Origin: JBBRYW01 sp038237235
Lineage (GTDB): Bacteria; Actinomycetota; Thermoleophilia; Gaiellales; Gaiellaceae
NCBI GenBank assembly: GCA_038237235.1
Contig: JBBRYW010000093.1
Location: 1 to 13,260 of the forward strand
Direction: 5' to 3'
Length of the DNA stretch: 13,260 nucleotides
In this document: in pieces, positions 1 through 7,016 of the stretch
Numbering within the stretch: position 1 is the first letter of the stretch
Layout: the number at the start of each line of letters is the position of its first letter
Notes under the pieces: model-generated
Databases searched by the model: none
Told to the model about the DNA's origin: nothing
The model's input: the letters and a program-made list of their open reading frames with translations, nothing else
Program-made: the position numbers and the translations under genes

Positions 1-301
1 CGTTCGGAGAGAGGTCGACAGACGGGCAGACGAAGTTGCCGGCGGCGTTGTTGACGAGTCCGTCGAGCTCGCCGGCCGCCTCGAAGAGGCGCGTGACCGC
101 GTCCGGGTCGCGGATGTCGCAGGAGTGCGCCGAGCACGAATCGCCTTCAGCGCTGAGGCGGGCGCACGCCGCGTCTACCCGGTCGGCGCTTCGCGAGGCG
201 AGTACGACGTGGTCGCCTGCCCGTGCGAGGCGACGAGCGATGGCGAAGCCGATGCCGCTTCCTCCGCCCGTTACGAGGATTCGCCGCTGGGTCGAGCTCA
301 C
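1..301 (-). CDS. SDR-family oxidoreductase, 2,4-dienoyl-CoA reductase-like (C-terminus outside window)
   Basis: This is the N-terminal 100 residues of a classical short-chain dehydrogenase/reductase; the rest, including the Tyr-x-x-x-Lys catalytic pair, lies beyond base 1. Visible motifs are the Rossmann cofactor loop TGGGSGIG (residues 11-18), an Asp after beta-4 (CDIRD, about residue 62) and NNAAG (84-88). The run LVNNAAGNFVCPSVDLSPN closely resembles the bacterial/peroxisomal 2,4-dienoyl-CoA reductase branch (YkuF/DECR2 type), which reduces unsaturated acyl-CoAs with NADPH. The start is GTG at 299-301, sharing the GTGA overlap (298-301) with the stop of the upstream acyl-CoA dehydrogenase subunit, so it is probably translationally coupled as the last visible gene of the IclR-led operon. 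SDR membership is certain. The dienoyl-CoA reductase assignment is a good inference that fits the acyl-CoA neighbours. Another acyl-CoA or hydroxyacyl-CoA SDR remains possible. Confidence 0.85.
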   Translation of the reverse strand, partial: MSSTQRRILVTGGGSGIGFAIARRLARAGDHVVLASRSADRVDAACARLSAEGDSCSAHSCDIRDPDAVTRLFEAAGELDGLVNNAAGNFVCPSVDLSPN

Positions 302-1119
302 GGGGCTGCTGCCACCGCGGCGGCCGTGCGGGCGACCGCCCGCGTGAAGATTCGAGTCGCGTGGGCCCGCCGAAAGAAGGAGTGAACAGGAGCCTCGAGC
401 GCATATCCGATCGCTCCGTGAACCTGATGGGAGATCTCGCAGACCTGGCAGGCCGCCTCGCCGGCGTGAGCGAGCGCGGGCCACGGGTCGTTCGCCTCCT
501 CCCACGCCAGCAGCTCGAGGCCGCGAGTGAGGGTTGCGGCCTCGGCCAGCAGCTGCTGGACCGGAGCGAGGGCGAGGAGCGGCTTGCCGAACTGGATCCG
601 TGCGCGGGCGTGCTCGACCGCAAGTGGCAGCGTGGCCTCGGCCAGACCGCCGAAGTATGCGGTGTGGAAGGCAGACCAGGTCCTGAGCTCCGGGAAGGGA
701 ACCGGCTCGCCGCCCTCCCCGACCCGAACGAAGCCCTGACTGTCGAGGGCCGCCTCGATCGACGCGCCTTCTAGCGGGACGAGAAAGGCCCCGTCGTCCC
801 GGAAGTGGAGCGCCGCAGATCGCCGGTCGGCGTAGCGCGCGAGGCCGCCCACGGCGAGCGCCGTCTCGCCCACGGCCAGCTCGTCGAAGATCGCAAGCGG
901 AGCACATGCACGCCCGAGCTCCAGGCCGGCTGCCGCGACGAAGCCGTGGCCCGTCTCCGCTGCGTCGGCGAGGCCGAGCTCGTGGAGCCGAGCCGAGAGC
1001 GAGGCGTCGTCGTCGTCGAGCGCCGCTCCGGGCGACCAGTCCACCGGCCGATAGCCGGCGAGCGCGGCCCGCACGGTCTCGGCGAACGCGGCCTCGTCGG
1101 CGCCGACGGCGAAGTTCAC
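298..1119 (-). CDS. Short acyl-CoA dehydrogenase family subunit (273 aa), probable partner of the dehydrogenase at 2348-3469
   Basis: The C-terminal half carries acyl-CoA dehydrogenase hallmarks: the helix with RIQFGKPLLALAPVQQLLAE (residues 174-193) and HQVHGAIGYALE (231-242), which in the family help bind FAD across the dimer. At 273 residues it is about 100 shorter than a normal family member. The N-terminal and beta domains are poorly conserved, and the SEPEAGSD-type loop of the other subunit is absent. Paired full-length and reduced dehydrogenase genes are known from actinobacterial alpha2-beta2 enzymes (FadE-type, steroid degradation), where one half carries the catalytic base. I infer the same arrangement here. 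The GTG start at 1117-1119 forms a GTGA overlap with the CoA-transferase stop. The predicted role is oxidation of a CoA thioester produced by the neighbouring CoA-transferase; the substrate is unknown. It could instead be a decayed paralogue, but the intact frame and coupling argue against that. Confidence 0.82.
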   Translation of the reverse strand: MNFAVGADEAAFAETVRAALAGYRPVDWSPGAALDDDDASLSARLHELGLADAAETGHGFVAAAGLELGRACAPLAIFDELAVGETALAVGGLARYADRRSAALHFRDDGAFLVPLEGASIEAALDSQGFVRVGEGGEPVPFPELRTWSAFHTAYFGGLAEATLPLAVEHARARIQFGKPLLALAPVQQLLAEAATLTRGLELLAWEEANDPWPALAHAGEAACQVCEISHQVHGAIGYALEAPVHSFFRRAHATRIFTRAVARTAAAVAAAP

Positions 1120-2351
1120 CTCGTCACGTCGGGCTCGAGGGTGAGCGAAGGAAGGCTGCTGAAGACCTCATCGGTGTGCTCTCCGCGCGCGGGCGCCGGG
1201 CGTGATGCTGGCGGCGTCTCGCCGTCGATCTTGAAGAGGCTGCCGAGGAGGCTGATTGTCTCGAGTCCCGGCTGCCAGATCCGCTGGACGAGCCCGTTCG
1301 CCTCGATCTGGGCCTCGTCGAACAGGCTGTCGAGCGTGCGCACCAGCTCGCACGGGACGTCGCGCGCGCGCAGGCGCGCGACCCACTCGTGAGCGGGTCG
1401 CAAAGCGAGTCCGGCCGCGACCGCTTCGCCGAGCCGCTCGCGTCGGCGCGCCTCCTCGCTCGTCTGCGGCGGCTCGTCGGGGTTTGCGGCGGCCTGGTCT
1501 TCGAGACCGAACTCCGTCAGGAGGCTCGTCCGCTGAGCGAGATTGAGGCAGGCGACGGTGATGAACCCGTCAGCGGTGGCATAGGCCCTGTAGTACGGAT
1601 TCTGGCGGAGCTGAGCTGCCGCCTCGCCCGCGACCGCATCCAAATCGGCACGGGTGGCGGCGGCGCCGGGCGATCGGACCGTCCCGCCGTCTTCCGAGTC
1701 GACCGAGACGAAGCGCTGGGCCTGTAGGGCGAGACCTGCGCCGAGGAGAGATAGCTCGATCTCGCCTCCGCGCCCGGTAGCGCGCGCCTGGACTACCCCG
1801 GCGAGAGCCGCCACCCCCGCGAGCATCCCGGCGCTGAAGTCGGTCATCGCGATGCCGCCCGACCGGATCGGAACGTCGTCACCGACCCGCGCGTCCGCCA
1901 TCAGGAGACCGGAGGCCGCCTGCGCGCTCAGGTCGTATCCGGTACGGTCGCCGTTCGGCCCGTCGCTTCCGAAGGCCGAGATCTTCACGATCACGGCGCT
2001 CGGCTGGACGGCGAGAACAGAGGGCGCATCGAGCCCGAACGCCTGGGCTCGTTGGGTCGGGCTGTTGTGGATGACCACCTCTGCCTGGGCGATCAGCTCG
2101 GCAGAGGTCCGGCGACCCTCGTCCGACTTGAGGTCGAGCACGACCGACTTCTTGTTGCGGTTGAGCGCCACGAACGGCTTGCTCAGGTCGTCGCCGCAGG
2201 GCTCCTGCCTCCGCCACTGGTCGCCGTGCGGCGGCTCGATCTTGATCACGTCGGCGCCAAGGTCGGCGAGCAGCAGCGTGCAGAACGGGCCGGCGACGTA
2301 CTGCGAGTAGTCGGCAACGACGACGCCGGCGAGTGGGAGCGACACGGTCAC
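1116..2351 (-). CDS. CaiB/BaiF family (class III) CoA-transferase
   Basis: This is a 411-residue CoA-transferase of family III, which moves CoA between carboxylates (for example succinyl-CoA to an organic acid) through an aspartyl-CoA thioester. The opening SLPLAGVVVADYSQYVAGPF, LGADVIKIEPPHGDQWR (residues 31-47) and NRNKKSVVLDLK (64-75) are typical family blocks. The expected catalytic Asp is D171 in AMTDFSAGM, matching Asp169 of the formyl- and carnitine-CoA-transferases. The frame is open far upstream, but residues before about 2351 are low-complexity Arg-rich shadow of the preceding gene. I chose GTG at 2349-2351 because it forms a GTGA overlap with the stop of the acyl-CoA dehydrogenase; a second GTG two codons later is also possible. 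Lying between two dehydrogenase genes, it most likely activates the acid they then oxidise. CaiB-like carnitine/betaine chemistry is one option among many. Confidence 0.9.
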   Translation of the reverse strand: MTVSLPLAGVVVADYSQYVAGPFCTLLLADLGADVIKIEPPHGDQWRRQEPCGDDLSKPFVALNRNKKSVVLDLKSDEGRRTSAELIAQAEVVIHNSPTQRAQAFGLDAPSVLAVQPSAVIVKISAFGSDGPNGDRTGYDLSAQAASGLLMADARVGDDVPIRSGGIAMTDFSAGMLAGVAALAGVVQARATGRGGEIELSLLGAGLALQAQRFVSVDSEDGGTVRSPGAAATRADLDAVAGEAAAQLRQNPYYRAYATADGFITVACLNLAQRTSLLTEFGLEDQAAANPDEPPQTSEEARRRERLGEAVAAGLALRPAHEWVARLRARDVPCELVRTLDSLFDEAQIEANGLVQRIWQPGLETISLLGSLFKIDGETPPASRPAPARGEHTDEVFSSLPSLTLEPDVTR

Positions 2352-3469
2352 GCGCCCAACTCGCGCCGTGCGATCACCGTCCGCTGAATCTCCGTGCTGC
2401 CGCCGGCGAGCGTCGAGCCGATACCGGCCCGCAGGAGCGCTGCTGCCCGCCCGGCGAGCGGAAGGTCGGCGCTCGCCTCGAGGAGACCAACCGGCCCGAG
2501 GAGGTCGACGGCTGCCCGCGCGACGCCTTTTGCGAGCGTCGCGATGGAGACCTTCGCCATCGACGAGGCGGCGCTCGCGTCGCGCCCCTGGTCGAGGAGC
2601 CACGCCGCTCTGTAGCCGTGTAGGCGCGCAGCGGCCGCCTCCCCCCGCAGCGCGTCGAGACGCTGGCCGGTCTCGGTCTCGAGCGCGTCGAGCAGCCAGC
2701 CCAGGATCCCGATCTTCTCCGAGGTGATGCGCTCGAAGCTGAGCGTGCCCATCAGCACGTGCCAGCCCTTGTCGACCTCACCGACGACGTACTCGACGGG
2801 GATCTCGACATCCTCGAGCAGCACCTCGCTCAGGAAGCCTCCGCCCAGTGTCGGAAACGTGCGCACCGTGATGCCGGGGCTCTCCATCGGCGCAACCAGG
2901 ACGCTGATGCCGTGGTGCCTCTTCTCCGTTACAGGAGACGTTCGGACCGCGAGATAGATCCAGTCGGAGATCTGCGCGTTCGACGTCCAGACCTTGTGTC
3001 CGTTGACGACGAAGTTGCCGCCTCGCCGCGCGGCGCGCGTGGTCAGCGCGGCGAGATCGGAGCCCGCCTCCGGCTCGGAGAAGCCCTGGCAAAAGATCAG
3101 CCGGCCGGCCGCGACCTCTGGAATGAGCTCGGCGCGGAGGTCGTCGGAGCCGAAGTGGACGAGGGCATTCCCCACCGTCTTGACGGAGACCAGGTAGGCG
3201 GAAAGCGGAAGCCAGCCGTACCCGAGGCGCTCCTCGAGGGCGACGGTCGCGAGCAGGGTTTGGGCCCGGCCGCCGAGCGTCTCGGGCCAGTTCACCCCGA
3301 TCAGCCCTGCCTCTCCGAGCGCGCGGAAGATGGGGGCCGAGTCACCGTCGGACGGCATCCCTTGGACGGCATGCTCGGAATCGGCGGCGAGCAGCTGAGC
3401 CGCCGATGCGCAGAAGCGGTCGGCTTCCGCCTGGAGCGCCTGCTGCTCGTCCGAGAGGCCGAGCCTCAC
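2348..3469 (-). CDS. Acyl-CoA dehydrogenase (373 aa, catalytic-type subunit)
   Basis: This is a full-length FAD-dependent acyl-CoA dehydrogenase introducing an alpha,beta double bond in an acyl-CoA, passing electrons to ETF. Residues 1-120 form the helical N-domain. GFSEPEAGSD (129-138) and NGHKVWTSNA (156-165) are FAD/substrate-domain signatures, and GGSTEIQRTVIARRELG (356-372) is the C-terminal signature. At the medium-chain (YEGT) catalytic position there is no Glu. Instead E246 in VLMGTLSFER aligns with the base of isovaleryl-CoA dehydrogenase-type enzymes (VLMSGLDLER), so I infer the base is E246. The GTG start (3467-3469) shares GTGA with the IclR stop; the open frame further upstream is antisense shadow of the regulator. 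It is followed by the CoA-transferase and a short dehydrogenase homologue, which suggests a heteromeric enzyme. The substrate is not deducible. Confidence 0.92.
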   Translation of the reverse strand: MRLGLSDEQQALQAEADRFCASAAQLLAADSEHAVQGMPSDGDSAPIFRALGEAGLIGVNWPETLGGRAQTLLATVALEERLGYGWLPLSAYLVSVKTVGNALVHFGSDDLRAELIPEVAAGRLIFCQGFSEPEAGSDLAALTTRAARRGGNFVVNGHKVWTSNAQISDWIYLAVRTSPVTEKRHHGISVLVAPMESPGITVRTFPTLGGGFLSEVLLEDVEIPVEYVVGEVDKGWHVLMGTLSFERITSEKIGILGWLLDALETETGQRLDALRGEAAAARLHGYRAAWLLDQGRDASAASSMAKVSIATLAKGVARAAVDLLGPVGLLEASADLPLAGRAAALLRAGIGSTLAGGSTEIQRTVIARRELGA

Positions 3470-4245
3470 GGATGACCCTGCGCGAGGCCGATCGCTGCCG
3501 CCGCGGCCTGGAGCTTCGGCACGACGACCTCGACGAGCACCGCGGGCGAGACGCGTGTCGCCGGGCCTGCGACGTTCATCGCGGCGATGACCCCATCGCG
3601 CGTTTGAACTGGCACGGCGCACGAGAGCAGACCCTCCTCGTACTCGTCGACGGAGAGCGCGTATCCGTCGGCTCGCACCGTCGCGAGCCTGGGTTCGAGC
3701 TCTGCCCACGTGCACGCGCTCCCCGGTGTCTCCTGCCGATATGGCTCGGGGCCAAGCCGGAACCTCGCCTCGTCCGGATCGAGTTGCGCGAGCAGGCACT
3801 TCCCGAGCGCAGTGCAGTGCGCCGGGGTGCGCAGACCCGGAGTCGCCTCCACCCGCAGCCGGAATCTTCCCGCGGAGGAGGCCAGGAAGAACACCTCCCC
3901 GCCGTCGAGGATGGCCAGGCTCGCCGTCTCGCCCGTCTCCTCGGTGAGGGCCTGCAGGTGGGGCCGTGCGACGTCGGGAAGCTGAAAGCCGGCGATCATC
4001 GAGGTCGCGAGGCGGACGACCTCGGAGCCGAGACGAAAGAGCTTCGTGCGCGGATCGCGCGAGAGGTACCCGCGTTCGGCTAGCGTCGCGGCGGCCCGGT
4101 GGGTCGTCGGCACCGGCCACTCCAGAAGCTCGGCGATGTCCGACAGCGAGAGCTCCGACCGCTCGCTGTCGAAGAGGGACAGCACGTCGAGGACGCGTCC
4201 AAGCGACTGGATCGGTTGACTTTTACTGACCGAAACTGCTTTCAT
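3466..4245 (-). CDS. IclR-family transcriptional regulator
   Basis: This 259-residue protein has the two-domain IclR layout. A winged helix-turn-helix spans about residues 10-75 (QSLGRVLDVLSLF, LSLSDIAELLEWPVPTTHRAAATLAERGYL), and a GAF-like effector domain spans about 85-255. The latter has the family block GLRTPAHCTALGKCLLA (137-153) and the end motif EEGLLSCAVPVQTRDGVIAAMNV. IclR proteins usually bind as dimers or tetramers near a divergent promoter and respond to a catabolic intermediate. Here it sits at the head of the acyl-CoA operon, overlapping the next gene by GTGA, and starts 12 bases from the divergent aldehyde dehydrogenase. It is therefore well placed to control both directions and itself. 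The ATG at 4243-4245 has no evident Shine-Dalgarno. The inducer is unknown. Confidence 0.93.
   Translation of the reverse strand: MKAVSVSKSQPIQSLGRVLDVLSLFDSERSELSLSDIAELLEWPVPTTHRAAATLAERGYLSRDPRTKLFRLGSEVVRLATSMIAGFQLPDVARPHLQALTEETGETASLAILDGGEVFFLASSAGRFRLRVEATPGLRTPAHCTALGKCLLAQLDPDEARFRLGPEPYRQETPGSACTWAELEPRLATVRADGYALSVDEYEEGLLSCAVPVQTRDGVIAAMNVAGPATRVSPAVLVEVVVPKLQAAAAAIGLAQGHP
4212..4233. promoter_or_regulatory. Candidate operator: short inverted repeat over the -35 region
   Basis: TCGGT (4212-4216) and ACCGA (4229-4233) form a perfect 5-base inverted repeat with a 12-base centre. TGAC occurs directly repeated inside it (4217-4220 and 4227-4230). The element covers the candidate -35 box of the aldehyde dehydrogenase promoter, where an IclR dimer could act. 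Short arms make chance plausible. Confidence 0.25.
4216..4245 (+). promoter_or_regulatory. Candidate promoter for the aldehyde dehydrogenase operon
   Basis: TTGACT (4216-4221) and TTTCAT (4240-4245) are separated by 18 bases in an unusually AT-rich patch. A start near 4252 would leave only about six leader bases before the ATG at 4258, in keeping with the weak ribosome site. The elements lie inside the first codons of the IclR gene. This is predicted from similarity to sigma-70-type boxes only. Confidence 0.35.
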
Positions 4246-4254
4246 ACCAGCGGT

Positions 4255-4283
4255 AAGATGCTAGAGACGGCGGCCCTTGTCAA
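4255..4283 (-). promoter_or_regulatory. Candidate promoter for the IclR-led operon
   Basis: On the minus strand a perfect TTGACA (4283-4278) is followed after 17 bases by CATCTT (4260-4255); TAGCAT (4263-4258) is a better -10 match but only 14 bases away. A start near 4248 would make the IclR transcript nearly leaderless. The elements lie inside the start of the aldehyde dehydrogenase gene. This is a weak, motif-only prediction. Confidence 0.3.
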
Positions 4284-5721
4284 GCTCCACTCGCTCATCG
4301 CCGGGGAGTGGGTGAACGGGTCCGGACCGGCGCTCACGGTTCCCAATCCCGCGTCCGGGGAGGATCGTGCTCCGCTGCCGACGGCGAGCGCCGAGGACGT
4401 CGAACGGGCCGTGGGAGCAGCGTGCGAGGCCCAGAGTGGTTGGGCGCAGATGCCGGCCAGGGCGAGGGGCGAGATCCTCTTCCGGGCGGCGGACGAGCTC
4501 GAGCGCCGCCACGAGGAGCTCGCGTGCCAGATCACGTTCGAGATGGGGAAGGTGCTGGTCGAGAGTCGCGGCGAGGTCGACGAGGCGATCTTCTTTCTCC
4601 GCTTCATGGCGGGCGAGGGCGCGCGGCTCGCGGGCGAGACGAGGCCGCTCACCGACCCGCGGCGGCTGGCCGTCGCCGAGCGAGTACCGGTCGGCGTCGT
4701 CGGCGTGATCACCCCCTGGAACTTCCCCCTCTGCATCCCGGTCTGGAAGATCGCGACCGCGCTCGTGGCCGGCAACGCGGTCGTCTTCAAGCCTGCACTT
4801 CCGACGACGGGAACGGGCGCGGCGCTCGCGGAGGCGCTCTGCGCTGCGGGCGTGCCCGCGGGCGTTCTCAACCTCGTCTCCGGGCCCGGCCCGGAGACCG
4901 GCGGGGCGCTCGCTCGACACCCTGACGTTCGCCTGCTGACATTCACGGGCTCGACCGAGGTCGGGCGAAAGCTCGCCGGTCTCGTCGGTGGACGGGGCGG
5001 ACGGACCGCGCTCGAGCTCGGCGGCAAGAACGTCGTCGTCGTCCTGGCAGACGCAGATCTCGAGCAGGCTGCCGAGCAGATCTCGGTCGCCGCGTTCGCT
5101 TCGAGCGGCCAGCGCTGCACGGCAGCGAGTCGCGTCGTTGCAGCGAGCTCGATCCACGACGAGCTCGCCGCTCTCGTCGCCGACCGCGCCGGTGCCCTGA
5201 CCGTCGGCCCCGGCGACGATCCCGCCTCCGACCTCGGTCCGCTCGTGAGCGGGGAGAGCCGCGATCGCGTAGGGGGCGCGGTCACGCAGGCGATTGCGGA
5301 CGGAGGCCGAGCCGTCGCAGGCGGTCTCGTGCCGCCAGGCCTACCGGCGGCGGCCGGCTACTACCGGCCGACCGTGATCACGGAGCTCGAGCCGTCACAC
5401 CCGCTGCTCACGCACGAGCTCTTCGGTCCCGTCACAGCCTTCGTTCGCGCCCGTGACGAGCACGAAGCGCTTCGCCTTGCCAACGCCACCGAGTACGGGC
5501 TCGCCGCATCGGTCTTCACGCGCGATCTCGGACGAGCGCTCACGTTCGGGCGCGCCCTCGAGGCCGGGATGGTGTTCGTGAACGCGGCGACCGTCGAGTC
5601 CGAGACGCACCTTCCTTTCGGCGGCGTCAAGGCGAGCGGCAACGGCTCACGAGACACGGGAGTCGCCGCACTCGACTCCGTCACGGAATGGAAGACCCTG
5701 TACTTCGCTCCTCCGGGCTGA
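4258..5721 (+). CDS. NAD(P)+-dependent aldehyde dehydrogenase
   Basis: This 487-residue ALDH-superfamily enzyme oxidises an aldehyde to a carboxylate in the cytoplasm. The catalytic set is complete: PWNFP with N155, cofactor Lys in VVFKPA (K178), FTGSTEVG (229-236), general-base Glu in LELGGKN (E253), nucleophile in SSGQRCTAAS (C287), and the late ELFGPV and PFGGVKASG motifs. GQRCTAASRV and the overall pattern recall semialdehyde-type members (alpha-ketoglutarate or succinate semialdehyde dehydrogenases), but specificity cannot be read from sequence. The ATG at 4258 gives the normal family N-terminus (LHSLIAGEWVNG); the open frame upstream is antisense to IclR. It is the first gene of the rightward operon, 12 bases from the IclR start codon, so IclR control is likely. 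It could oxidise an aldehyde made by the downstream amine-oxidising enzyme or the aminotransferase. Confidence 0.93.
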   Translation: MLETAALVKLHSLIAGEWVNGSGPALTVPNPASGEDRAPLPTASAEDVERAVGAACEAQSGWAQMPARARGEILFRAADELERRHEELACQITFEMGKVLVESRGEVDEAIFFLRFMAGEGARLAGETRPLTDPRRLAVAERVPVGVVGVITPWNFPLCIPVWKIATALVAGNAVVFKPALPTTGTGAALAEALCAAGVPAGVLNLVSGPGPETGGALARHPDVRLLTFTGSTEVGRKLAGLVGGRGGRTALELGGKNVVVVLADADLEQAAEQISVAAFASSGQRCTAASRVVAASSIHDELAALVADRAGALTVGPGDDPASDLGPLVSGESRDRVGGAVTQAIADGGRAVAGGLVPPGLPAAAGYYRPTVITELEPSHPLLTHELFGPVTAFVRARDEHEALRLANATEYGLAASVFTRDLGRALTFGRALEAGMVFVNAATVESETHLPFGGVKASGNGSRDTGVAALDSVTEWKTLYFAPPG

Positions 5722-5733
5722 CCTTTTAAATCT

Positions 5734-7011
5734 ATGCCTGAGAAGCGCTACCTCTTCACCCCCGGACCGACACCGGTGCCGCCCGAGGTACTCGAGGTGC
5801 TTGCACGCCAAGTGATCCACCAGCGCGGGCCTGACTTCAACCAACCGTACGAGCGCCTGCTCGGGAGGCTGAAGGACGTCTTCCGTACCGAACACGACGT
5901 TCTGCTCTTCACCTCCTCTGGGACGGGTGCCTTCGAATCGGCCGTGGCTAATCTCACCGAGCCCGGCGAGCGCGCTCTCGTCGTCTCGAGCGGCAGCTTC
6001 GGTGAACGCTGGGCCGCAATGGCCGCCCGCTTCGGCGCCGACGTCGACCACCTCCGCTACCCCTGGGGCGAGACGCCCGACCCACTCGAAGTGCGTGCAC
6101 GCATCGAAGGCGCAGCGGTTGTGTACGTGGTTCACTCCGAAACCTCAACCGGAGTCGTCTCGGACGTGCAGGCGCTCGCCGTCGCGGCGCGGGAGGCAGG
6201 CGCAATCATTGTCGTCGACGCGATATCGAGCCTCGGCGCCATTCCATGCGAAACCGACGCCTGGGGCCTCGACGTCGTCGTCTCCGGCTCCCAAAAGGCG
6301 CTGATGACTCCACCCGGACTTGGGCTGGCCTCCGTCTCGCCCGCGGCGCTCGCAAAGGCGCGCGAGACCACCACCCCGCGCTTTTACCTCGACTGGGAGC
6401 TCACCCGCAGCGCGCAGGCCGAGCTCGATGCACCCTTCACTCTCGCGGTGCCGCTCGTGCTCGCACTCGACGTCGCGCTCGGCCTCCTGCTGGACGAGGG
6501 GCTCACTGCCGCTTTCGAGCGCCACCTCCGCCTCGGCCGCGCAGCGCGCGCCGGGATCAAGGCCATGGGGCTCGAGCTGGCCTCTCCCGACGAGGACCGC
6601 TCCGCGGTCGTCACAGCCGTGCGTGCCCCGAGCGACCTCGACGTCGCCGCGTTCCTCCTTGACCTGCGCGAGCGGCTCGGCGTTCAGCTGATCGGCGGCA
6701 ACGGCGAATGGCGCGGCAAGGTCTTCCGGATCGGCCACATCGGCTGGTGCAGCATCTTTGACACCGTGACTGCACTCGCTGCGATAGCGGACGGGCTCGC
6801 CGCCGCCGGCTTCGAGATCGAACGCGGCCTTGCAATCACCGCCGCCCTGGAAGCGTACGAGCTCGCGCGCGCGTCTGGCTCGACGGTGCAGGTGCCCTCG
6901 CGGCCGCCCTTCCGAGCTCGTCGGATGAGCATCGACCTCCGCGCTCCTGCTATGAGTGAGAACCGACTCCGGACATCGCTCGACACGGGTGGGCCGACCA
7001 CGCCCGCATAG
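5734..7011 (+). CDS. Class V (PLP) aminotransferase, serine/alanine-glyoxylate aminotransferase-like
   Basis: This 425-residue PLP enzyme belongs to the alanine/serine-glyoxylate aminotransferase branch of class V. Seen are the opening LFTPGPTPVPPEVLE, SSGTGAFESAVANL (61-74), HSETSTGVVSDV (134-145), the cofactor-binding Asp in VVDAISSLGAIP (D162), the PLP lysine in SGSQKALMTPPG (K188) and the carboxylate-binding Arg in FRIGHIGWCS (R332). Family members interconvert alpha-amino and alpha-keto acids, often with glyoxylate as acceptor. It starts 12 bases after the aldehyde dehydrogenase stop, and that gap holds TTTTAAAT and no Shine-Dalgarno. The C-terminal 35 or so residues (391-425), rich in Arg, Ser and Pro, extend beyond the usual domain end and look unstructured. 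The likely role is to pass on or collect an amino group in the same pathway; the true substrates are unknown. Confidence 0.9.
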   Translation: MPEKRYLFTPGPTPVPPEVLEVLARQVIHQRGPDFNQPYERLLGRLKDVFRTEHDVLLFTSSGTGAFESAVANLTEPGERALVVSSGSFGERWAAMAARFGADVDHLRYPWGETPDPLEVRARIEGAAVVYVVHSETSTGVVSDVQALAVAAREAGAIIVVDAISSLGAIPCETDAWGLDVVVSGSQKALMTPPGLGLASVSPAALAKARETTTPRFYLDWELTRSAQAELDAPFTLAVPLVLALDVALGLLLDEGLTAAFERHLRLGRAARAGIKAMGLELASPDEDRSAVVTAVRAPSDLDVAAFLLDLRERLGVQLIGGNGEWRGKVFRIGHIGWCSIFDTVTALAAIADGLAAAGFEIERGLAITAALEAYELARASGSTVQVPSRPPFRARRMSIDLRAPAMSENRLRTSLDTGGPTTPA

Positions 7012-7016
7012 ATCCG

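Noticed and set aside
1361..1380. CGCGCG-rich alternating stretch as a regulatory or Z-DNA element
   Set aside because: It lies inside the CoA-transferase gene and encodes ordinary Arg/Ala codons; such runs are expected at this GC content.
2352..2603. Upstream extension of the CoA-transferase frame
   Set aside because: Arg-rich sequence out of frame with the acyl-CoA dehydrogenase it overlaps; the family N-terminus begins at the GTGA junction at 2351.
3470..4120. Upstream extension of the 373-residue acyl-CoA dehydrogenase frame
   Set aside because: Overlaps the well-supported IclR gene in another frame and shows no homology; the GTG at 3469 matches the family N-terminus.
4242..5285. 347-residue minus-strand open frame opposite the aldehyde dehydrogenase
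   Set aside because: Composition is typical GC-rich antisense shadow, while the plus strand carries complete aldehyde dehydrogenase catalytic motifs.
5724..5731. TTTTAAAT before the aminotransferase as an internal promoter
   Set aside because: AT-rich and eye-catching, but only two bases separate it from the ATG, no -35 box is convincing, and a transcript start would fall inside the gene.
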